A stretch of 7,292 bases of DNA from Nitrospinota bacterium. GTDB lineage: Bacteria; Nitrospirota; Thermodesulfovibrionia; Thermodesulfovibrionales; UBA1546. Below the pieces are notes generated by a model. That model made no database searches, was not told where the DNA came from, and saw only the letters and a program-made list of their open reading frames with translations. Location: assembly GCA_018896985.1 (NCBI GenBank), contig JAHILQ010000061.1, positions 1 to 7,292 of the forward strand, given 5' to 3'. Both the position numbers and the translations under genes were made by a program. Shown piece by piece: positions 1 to 4,037 of this stretch (the stretch's first letter is position 1; each line of letters opens with the position of its first letter).

Positions 1-2
1 CT

Positions 3-1544
3 GAATGGCCGAATATGTACTGGAGGTCAGGGCAGAGGATACTGAAGGCTGCGAGGGTGATAAGGGAGAACCCGAATCTCTTCCCTCTTTATATCGGAAA
101 CTTTTCATGCGGACCTGACTCGTTCATATTGAAATATTTTAAAAAGGATCTGCAGGGCAAGCCTTTTCTTCACATCGAGATAGACGAGCACAGCGCTGAC
201 GCAGGGGCAATAACAAGGTGCGAGGCATTTCTTGACAGCATAGGGCAGCAAAGCAGTAATGCGTTAAGTGTAATGCGTAATGAGTTAAATGAAAAAAACG
301 TGTTACGCATCACGCATCACGCATCACGGCCTTTTGACGCATCACTTAAAAAGCGCACTGTTTACATTCCCATGATGTCTGACCATGCATTTGCGCTTGC
401 CGCTTCATTTGAACGCTCAGGCGTGCCTGCAGAGGTATTGCCTGAATCAGACAAGGAAACCACTGACATCGGAAGAAAATATGTTTCAGGAAAGGAATGT
501 TATCCGTGCGCTGTGACAACAGGCGATATGCTCAAGAAAGTTTTATCTTCTGATTTCAAACCGGCCGAATCTGCCTTCTTCATGCCCTCAGGTTCAGGCC
601 CGTGCAGGTTCGGGCAGTATAATGTATTTCACAGGATGGCGCTTGATGACCTTGGTTACACTCATGTGCCGATATTCGCACCGAATCAGGATATGGGATT
701 TTACAGAGACCTCGGCATAGTCGGCAAGGATTTCGCGCTCAGGTCATGGCGGGGGATAGTTGCCATTGAACTGCTGACAAAATGCCTGCATGAGACAAGA
801 CCCTATGAAAAAGAAAACGGCTCTGCAGACTTTATTTACAGGGAATATCTTGGAAAGATATATTCCTCGCTGAAAGGAACTGATGGAAAAGTTGAAGGCC
901 TTCTTAAAGATGTGCGAAGGGATTTTCAAAATCTACTCCCGAGCAGCTCGGGACAAAAAGACAGGAAACCTCTGATAGGCATCATAGGCGAGATATTTGT
1001 AAGGAGCAATAAATTCTCAAATGAAGATATTGTAAGGAAGATAGAGGCTCTCGGCGGCGAGGCCTGGCTTGCGCCTTTTGAGGAATGGATATATTATGTG
1101 AATCACATGGCTGCGCAAAAAGCCTTGCTAAAAAAAGCATGGTCTGATAGTATGAATACTCTTTTAAAGACTTTCTTTCAAAAAAGGGTAGAGCACAAAT
1201 ACGCAGGATATTTTTCAGATTTCCTTAAAACCCTGAAAGAACCGAAAACAAAGGAAATAATAAAAAAGGCGTCTCCATATCTGCACAGTTCTTTTGAAGG
1301 AGAGACTATACTGAGCATAGGCAAGGCGGTTGACCTCATAGAAAGAGGCGCCTCAGGCATTGTGAATACAATGCCGTTTGGATGTATGCCCGGCACAATA
1401 GTAACAGCGCTGATGCAGGGGCTGAATAGAAAGTATGGAATTCCTTTTATCAGCATCCCGTATGACGGGACTGAATCTCCAACAACAGAGATACAGCTTG
1501 AGGCATTTATGCATCAGGCAAAAGAAAATTTAAGAAGGAGGTGA
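3..1544 (+). CDS. CoA-substrate-specific enzyme activase / 2-hydroxyacyl-CoA dehydratase-like protein, C-terminal part (5' truncated)
   Basis: This is the C-terminal region of the large proteins related to activators of 2-hydroxyacyl-CoA dehydratases and benzoyl-CoA reductases (BadF/HgdC-type ATPase part followed by DUF2229/COG3581-type regions). Only the part after the ATPase domains is present. The frame stays open to base 3 with codons for E-W-P-N before the ATG at 15, and no start or ribosome site is visible, so the gene begins upstream and Met at 15 is internal. Family-like cysteine motifs, numbered from that Met, are GNFSCGPDSF (C32), the ITRCEAF cysteine, SGKECYPC, SGSGPCRFGQY and TMPFGCMPG near the end. 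They probably bind an iron-sulfur cluster. Substrate and partner are unknown; in many anaerobes these fused proteins stand alone and have no assigned reaction. Two repeat-derived stretches lie inside the frame, at 255-329 and 937-953. Family assignment is firm; function is not. Confidence -1.
   Translation, partial: EWPNMYWRSGQRILKAARVIRENPNLFPLYIGNFSCGPDSFILKYFKKDLQGKPFLHIEIDEHSADAGAITRCEAFLDSIGQQSSNALSVMRNELNEKNVLRITHHASRPFDASLKKRTVYIPMMSDHAFALAASFERSGVPAEVLPESDKETTDIGRKYVSGKECYPCAVTTGDMLKKVLSSDFKPAESAFFMPSGSGPCRFGQYNVFHRMALDDLGYTHVPIFAPNQDMGFYRDLGIVGKDFALRSWRGIVAIELLTKCLHETRPYEKENGSADFIYREYLGKIYSSLKGTDGKVEGLLKDVRRDFQNLLPSSSGQKDRKPLIGIIGEIFVRSNKFSNEDIVRKIEALGGEAWLAPFEEWIYYVNHMAAQKALLKKAWSDSMNTLLKTFFQKRVEHKYAGYFSDFLKTLKEPKTKEIIKKASPYLHSSFEGETILSIGKAVDLIERGASGIVNTMPFGCMPGTIVTALMQGLNRKYGIPFISIPYDGTESPTTEIQLEAFMHQAKENLRRR
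255..329 (+). repeat. In-frame palindromic repeat, family 1, copy 1 (GCATCACG/GCATTACG type)
   Basis: The left half has AATGCGT/AATGAG units and the right half CGCATCA units, so the halves are imperfectly complementary around an A-rich centre near 290-298. The stretch lies inside the activase frame and encodes SSNALSVM-RNELNEK-NVLRITHHASR. It falls in the linker between AFLDSIGQ and RTVYIPMM, where I expect family members to vary in length. A second copy is at 5004-5077 in an unrelated gene. The boundaries are approximate because no uninterrupted relative can be compared here. Confidence -1.
937..953. repeat. Short perfect palindrome inside the activase gene, family 4
   Basis: TCCCGAGC-A-GCTCGGGA is an 8+1+8 perfect inverted repeat in the activase coding sequence, read there as LPSSSGQ. 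A near-identical palindrome, followed by the same ACAAAA, occurs at 5450-5466 in the glycosyltransferase gene but in a different reading frame. This points to a mobile or dispersed sequence rather than a conserved peptide. Confidence -1.
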
Positions 1545-1546
1545 TT
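1535..1546 (+). promoter_or_regulatory. Strong Shine-Dalgarno sequence for the bS22-like gene
   Basis: AAGGAGGTGATT matches nearly the whole anti-Shine-Dalgarno tail of 16S rRNA. The GGAGG core (1537-1541) is followed by 7 nt and then GTG at 1549. It overlaps the last codons and stop (1542-1544) of the activase gene. It decides the GTG start and suggests high, possibly coupled, translation. Confidence -1.
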
Positions 1547-1548
1547 TA

Positions 1549-1647
1549 GTGGGTAGTGTTGTAAAGTGGCGCAAGAAAAAAATGAGCAAGCACAAGCATA
1601 AAAAACTTCTCAAGAAGACAAAACATCAGAGAAGAGCTAATAAATAG
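1549..1647 (+). CDS. bS22-like / AURKAIP1-COX24 domain small ribosomal protein
   Basis: This 32-residue, very basic protein starts with GTG and ends with TAG. It begins GSVVKWRKKKMSKHKHKK and ends LLKKTKHQRRANK. The pattern GSV-x-K-x-RKK-x-MSK-x-KH-x-KLL-x-x-T-x-x-QRR is the signature of bacterial bS22-type proteins of the 30S subunit and of the C-terminal domain of mitochondrial AURKAIP1/mS38. The length fits the family, in which members of about 30 residues are normal. The start is supported by the strong ribosome site at 1535-1546. It lies 4 nt after the activase stop, so it may be read from the same transcript, although a ribosomal protein has no evident link to a CoA-activase-type enzyme. 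Genes this short are often missed in annotation. The match is from memory, without a database search, but the motif is distinctive. Confidence -1.
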   Translation: MGSVVKWRKKKMSKHKHKKLLKKTKHQRRANK

Positions 1648-1739
1648 AGGCGATAATTAAAGAGCCAGCCTTAAGGGGTTATCCTGAATTTAAACATAAC
1701 GTCATAATAATTGTCGCATTATTTGTCATTCCCGCTTTT

Positions 1740-1801
1740 TGTCACTCCTGCTTGTCAGGAGTCCTTCTGAAAAGAATGATTCTGGACAAGCCAGAATGAC
1801 A
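1740..1801. repeat. Two-hairpin inverted-repeat element A (TGTCAT...CTTGT family)
   Basis: This 62-bp element begins TGTCACTCC and ends GAATGACA, so its termini are inverted repeats. It contains two small hairpins: ACTCCTG (1744-1750) with CAGGAGT (1756-1762) around loop CTTGT, and ATTCTGG (1779-1785) with CCAGAAT (1791-1797) around loop ACAAG. Each half is one unit, the second inverted. Element B at 2751-2811 has the same architecture and almost the same length, with different stem bases that still pair. Confidence -1.
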
Positions 1802-1826
1802 ATATCCGGACAAGCCGGCATGACGG
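1802..1826. repeat. Degenerate half unit of the TGTCAT...CTTGT repeat family
   Basis: Directly next to element A, CCGG (1806-1809), ACAAG (1810-1814) and CCGG (1815-1818) form a short stem around the family loop, followed by CATGAC, the inverted unit end. The outer stem bases no longer pair. It looks like a decayed or partial unit. Confidence -1.
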
Positions 1827-1905
1827 AACCCTGCAATGTATGCGGCATAACTTAGGTCGCTATGTATAAAAGGCAGTTTACTGAGACAACAAAGAAGCTA
1901 AGGGG

Positions 1906-2733
1906 TTAAATGAACCTGCTCACCCTCACGCCTATAAACGGCATAGAGTTTATGTAGTCATAGAGCCTTACCTTCTTAACTTCTCCGCCTTTATTCTTAA
2001 ATCCGCCGGCATGGATTAAATAGATTTCTTTTTGCTCTTCATTATTGCTGACAGCTGACCGCTGACTGCTGACCTCTATCTTTACTATCCCTATATGACC
2101 GACTATTTCGCCGACCTTCCTTTTCTCAACAGCCTTTACAAAAAATATAAAATCCCCGCTTTTCAGTCCCGTCATACGGGATGAACTCTTTGAACTGCTT
2201 AATCTCTTTAACAAGGTATTTTTAGCAATAATCTTCACCTTCTCTCTTCCCCTTGAACCTTTTATCTCTGTAACCTTGCCAAGTTGTTCTGTTATCTCCT
2301 TTCCCCATCTGCCGCTGTCAAGCATGTCTTCACCGTATTGAAACCTGTCTTCATAATTAATTACATTTCCCTTGCTGTCAAGCCTTCCCTTTGTCATGAA
2401 TCTTTTATCAAGAGCAATGTCTATTGCCTTGTCAGGCGTAGGACTCAATGCAAGTTCAACTGCCCTGAAACTCAGATACATGCAGTCAACACGCTCATCA
2501 GCAACAATCACTTTCTTGGTGACATACTCCCCAATGGGATCAGGGTCGTAAGGAGCGCCGACAAATCTTTCAGCACAAAGAGCAATTCGCTCGCCAACCG
2601 ACTTATTGGCGATTTCTTTCTGAAAGACAGCAATCTCAGTGTCGGGCATGAAGGAATGGACAGGAGTCGGAAAGGATAAAAATGCAAAACTAAGGAAGAA
2701 TATAATTTTGAATTTTAAATTGCAATTTTTCAC
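1906..2733 (-). CDS. DUF1460 family protein (N-acetylmuramoyl-L-alanine amidase-like), exported
   Basis: Predicted secreted papain-fold hydrolase, probably acting on peptidoglycan, of 275 residues from GTG at 2733. Residues 1-27 form a signal peptide: a basic start (K-N-C-N-L-K-F-K), a hydrophobic core IIFFLSFAFLSF, and likely cleavage after PVHS. The mature part shows FVGAPYDP, then DERVDC with the probable nucleophile C84, an NYEDRFQYGEDML block, GDFIFFV, GHIGIV with H213, LIHAGG with H241, and a VRVSRF end, in the order expected for DUF1460. The frame is open to TTG 2799, but those extra 22 codons lie in repeat element B. GTG 2733 has GAGGGG 8 nt upstream and starts the signal peptide directly. 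A repeat-derived peptide (VSSQRSAVS, 2047-2073) sits between GHIGIV and LIHAGG. It is downstream of trpS on the same strand and may be co-transcribed. The substrate is unproven. Confidence -1.
   Translation of the reverse strand: MKNCNLKFKIIFFLSFAFLSFPTPVHSFMPDTEIAVFQKEIANKSVGERIALCAERFVGAPYDPDPIGEYVTKKVIVADERVDCMYLSFRAVELALSPTPDKAIDIALDKRFMTKGRLDSKGNVINYEDRFQYGEDMLDSGRWGKEITEQLGKVTEIKGSRGREKVKIIAKNTLLKRLSSSKSSSRMTGLKSGDFIFFVKAVEKRKVGEIVGHIGIVKIEVSSQRSAVSNNEEQKEIYLIHAGGFKNKGGEVKKVRLYDYINSMPFIGVRVSRFI
2047..2073 (-). repeat. In-frame repeat, family 2, copy 1 (GTCAGC/GGTCAG type)
   Basis: On the minus strand this reads in quasi-tandem 7-nt steps of the form GTCAGCA, GTCAGCG, GTCAGCT and so on. 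It encodes VSSQRSAVS in the DUF1460 protein. The copy at 5316-5342 matches at 23 of 27 bases, counted by eye, and is read in the same frame (ISSQWSAIS). It lies in a loop between two predicted core segments of the domain. Confidence -1.
2705..2721. repeat. AT-rich repeat, family 5, copy 1, in the signal-peptide codons
   Basis: ATTTTGAATTTTAAATT is identical over 17 bp to 2867-2883. Read on the minus strand it falls inside the DUF1460 signal-peptide codons (the N-L-K-F-K-I stretch). The signal peptide has therefore either absorbed a repeat or resembles one by composition; low complexity makes chance matches easier. Confidence -1.
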
Positions 2734-2741
2734 CTGAAAAT

Positions 2742-2747
2742 ACCCCT
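2742..2747 (-). promoter_or_regulatory. Ribosome binding site deciding the DUF1460 start
   Basis: GAGGGG on the minus strand lies 8 nt before GTG 2733. No comparable site precedes the longer frame opening at TTG 2799, so the shorter start is preferred. Confidence -1.
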
Positions 2748-2750
2748 CTT

Positions 2751-2811
2751 TGTCATGCTGGCTTGTCCAGCATCCTTCTTTAAGAGGGATTCCGAACAAG
2801 TCGGAATGACA
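2751..2811. repeat. Two-hairpin inverted-repeat element B (TGTCAT...CTTGT family)
   Basis: This 61-bp element has TGTCAT at one end and ATGACA at the other. Hairpin one is ATGCTGG (2755-2761) with CCAGCAT (2767-2773) around CTTGT. Hairpin two is ATTCCGA (2789-2795) with TCGGAAT (2801-2807) around ACAAG. Compared with element A at 1740-1801, the loops are identical and the stems differ but still pair. It lies between trpS and the DUF1460 start, ending just upstream of the DUF1460 ribosome site, so on a trpS-DUF1460 transcript it would fold immediately before that site. Confidence -1.
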
Positions 2812-2827
2812 TCTTCATGCCCCTTTG

Positions 2828-2849
2828 TGCCCCGAAAGCTTTCGGGGCA
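2828..2849. repeat. Perfect 22-bp palindrome between trpS and the DUF1460 gene
   Basis: TGCCCCGAAAG and its exact complement CTTTCGGGGCA form a 22-bp perfect palindrome with no loop. No T-run follows on the minus strand, so a standard intrinsic terminator after trpS is not supported. A dispersed repeat or a cruciform/protein-binding site are alternatives. Confidence -1.
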
Positions 2850-2866
2850 TGTGTGTTTCATTTTGA

Positions 2867-2883
2867 ATTTTGAATTTTAAATT
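2867..2883. repeat. AT-rich repeat, family 5, copy 2, containing the trpS stop codon
   Basis: This is an exact 17-bp match to 2705-2721, within a longer low-complexity run (2860-2886) built of TTTTGAA and TTTTAAA steps. The complement of TTA at 2877-2879 is the TAA stop of trpS, so the last codons (D-K-I-stop) lie in or beside the repeat. Confidence -1.
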
Positions 2884-3863
2884 TTATCCAGCCCCATTGC
2901 CTCGCGCACAATAACCATTGTCCCCTCTGCCGCCTTCCTCGCCTTTTCAGTGCCCTTCTCAACTATCTCAGTAACAGCCTTCGGGTTTGCAATGAGTTCA
3001 GAGCGTTTCTGCCATATCGGCTCAAGCGCCTTAAATATATTCTTTATAAGTATCTTTTTGCAGTCAACGCAGCCTATGCCAGCTGTTCTGCAGCCTTCGG
3101 CAACCTCGTCCTGCTCTTCTTTTGAGGAAAAAATCTTATGCAGATGGAAAACAGGCGAAAGTTCAGGAGCGCCTTTGTCCATCCTTCTTTTTCTCGCAGG
3201 GTCTGTCATCATTGTCCTGAGTTTCTGTTCAGCCGCTTCAGGCGAGTCTGACAGATATATTGCGTTGTCATAACTCTTTGACATCTTTCTTCCGTCAATG
3301 CCCGGAACTTTTGGAAACTCTGTAAGCAGCGCCTCTGGTTCGGGAAAAACCTCTTTGTAAAGATAGTTAAACCTCCTTGCAATCTCTCTTGAAATCTCAA
3401 GATGAGGAACCTGATCAACTCCTACAGGCACATACTTAGCCTTGTAAATGATGATGTCTGCTGTCTGAAGCAGGGGGTACCCTAAAAAGCCATAGGTGGA
3501 TAAATCCCTGTCCTTCAGTTCCTGCTGTTTTTCTTTATATGTGGGAACCCTTTCAAGCCATCCCAATGGCGTAATCATAGAAAGCAAAAGATGCAGTTCA
3601 GCATGCTGGAGAATCTTTGACTGAAGGAATATTGTGCACTTATCAGGGTCAAGCCCTGCCGCAAGAAAATTAATCAGAAGGTCGTTTGTCGATTCCTTAA
3701 TCGCAAAGGGATTCTCATATCCTGTGCTAAGTCCGTGCCAGTCTGCAATGAAATAGAAACAGTCGTATTTCTCCTGAAGCTTCACCCAGTTCTGGAGCGC
3801 TCCGATGAGATTACCAAGATGAAGTCTTCCGCTTGCCTGCATACCGCTGAGAACTCTGTCCAA
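2877..3863 (-). CDS. trpS: Tryptophanyl-tRNA synthetase
   Basis: This cytosolic class I aminoacyl-tRNA synthetase charges tRNA-Trp using ATP. With the TTG start at 3863 it has 328 residues, the usual bacterial TrpS length. The N-terminal block RVLSGMQASGRLHLGN carries the HIGH-type motif (HLGN, residues 15-18). FIADWHGL, LGWLERVPTYKEK and GYPLLQTADIIIYKA are characteristic tryptophan-site segments, and KMSKS is at residues 193-197. The CVDCKK segment near the C-terminus is also seen in TrpS proteins. Start choice: ATG at 3875 and TTG at 3881 are in frame but lack a ribosome site and add residues not expected before RVLSGM. TTG 3863 has GGAGG (3869-3873) 5 nt upstream and gives an N-terminus of family length. 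It is transcribed from the promoter at 3952-3980. The gene looks intact with no internal repeat. Confidence -1.
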   Translation of the reverse strand: MDRVLSGMQASGRLHLGNLIGALQNWVKLQEKYDCFYFIADWHGLSTGYENPFAIKESTNDLLINFLAAGLDPDKCTIFLQSKILQHAELHLLLSMITPLGWLERVPTYKEKQQELKDRDLSTYGFLGYPLLQTADIIIYKAKYVPVGVDQVPHLEISREIARRFNYLYKEVFPEPEALLTEFPKVPGIDGRKMSKSYDNAIYLSDSPEAAEQKLRTMMTDPARKRRMDKGAPELSPVFHLHKIFSSKEEQDEVAEGCRTAGIGCVDCKKILIKNIFKALEPIWQKRSELIANPKAVTEIVEKGTEKARKAAEGTMVIVREAMGLDKI

Positions 3864-3868
3864 TCTAA

Positions 3869-3873
3869 CCTCC
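3869..3873 (-). promoter_or_regulatory. Shine-Dalgarno sequence supporting the trpS TTG start
   Basis: GGAGG on the minus strand is followed by a 5-nt spacer and TTG (3863-3861). The two alternative in-frame starts at 3875 and 3881 lie upstream of this site and have no recognisable one of their own. Confidence -1.
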
Positions 3874-3882
3874 ATATCCAAG

Positions 3883-3942
3883 TTGAGAGTTGGGAGTTAA
3901 GAGTTAAGATGACTTTTAACTTTTAACTTCTAAGCTTCTAAG
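3883..3942. repeat. Inverted AGTTAAG/CTTTTAAC repeat in the trpS leader, family 6
   Basis: Units of the GAGAGTT, GGGAGTTAA, GAGTTAAG type on the left are followed by CTTTTAAC and CTTCTAAGC units on the right. The best stem pairs 3896-3907 with 3916-3927 (11 of 12, the exception a possible wobble) around 3908-3915. With the promoter at 3952-3980 this is transcribed as most of the trpS 5' leader. It could be a neutral repeat or could influence expression; I see no T-box or trp-leader features. Confidence -1.
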
Positions 3943-3951
3943 CAATGTGTA

Positions 3952-3980
3952 ATATTAAAGTATCTATGAAAGCGTGTCAA
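3952..3980 (-). promoter_or_regulatory. Sigma-70 type promoter for trpS
   Basis: On the minus strand, TTGACA (3980-3975), a 17-nt spacer and TAATAT (3957-3952) give a consensus -35, ideal spacing and a good -10. Expected transcription start is near 3945, leaving a leader of roughly 80 nt that contains the repeat at 3883-3942. The DUF1460 gene downstream could share this transcript. Confidence -1.
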
Positions 3981-4023
3981 GAAAATCAGCGGTTGTCTCT
4001 GGAATAAAAAAAGATATTGCATT

Positions 4024-4029
4024 TATAAT
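4024..4029 (+). promoter_or_regulatory. Consensus -10 box directly before the PAP2-glycosyltransferase gene
   Basis: TATAAT ends 8 nt before the ATG at 4038, so transcription would begin at or within a couple of bases of the start codon. No convincing -35 is found at 16-19 nt spacing, and no Shine-Dalgarno sequence precedes the ATG. Together these suggest a leaderless message. The box may be accidental in an AT-rich stretch. Confidence -1.
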
Positions 4030-4037
4030 ATAACACC

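Larger units (their letters stand above)
1648..1905. other. Gene-free convergent intergenic region holding a repeat cluster
   Basis: This lies between the bS22-like gene (+) and the DUF1460 gene (-). I see no ORF, tRNA or classical terminator with a T-run. It holds degenerate TGTCAT-like unit starts at about 1701, 1712 and 1724, the complete two-hairpin element at 1740-1801 and a half unit at 1802-1826. The 10-mer TAAGGGGTTA occurs on either side, at 1672-1681 and 1899-1908. Hairpins at a convergent junction could end transcription from both sides, but this is inference. I see nothing specific in 1827-1898. Confidence -1.

Noticed and set aside
15..17. ATG at 15 as the true start of the activase gene
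   Set aside because: The frame continues open upstream to the window edge, there is no ribosome site, and the protein begins in the middle of a conserved region.
1701..1826. CRISPR array
   Set aside because: The recurring TGTCAT and CTTGT units are inverted hairpins with no regular spacers, and no cas gene is present.
2284..2679. Plus-strand open frame of 131 codons antisense to the DUF1460 gene
   Set aside because: The opposite strand encodes the DUF1460 core motifs; this frame has no ribosome site and no family features.
2734..2799. N-terminal extension of the DUF1460 protein from TTG 2799
   Set aside because: The codons lie largely in repeat element B and would bury the signal peptide 22 residues in; GTG 2733 has the ribosome site.
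2828..2849. Intrinsic terminator after trpS
   Set aside because: The 22-bp palindrome is strong but has no loop and no T-run following it on the minus strand.
3883..3945. T-box riboswitch or tryptophan attenuator in the trpS leader
   Set aside because: I find no T-box sequence, no run of Trp codons and no terminator hairpin; the leader is explained by the repeat.
3993..3998. TTGTCT as the -35 of the 4024 promoter
   Set aside because: It lies 25 nt from the -10 box, which is too far for a sigma-70 promoter.
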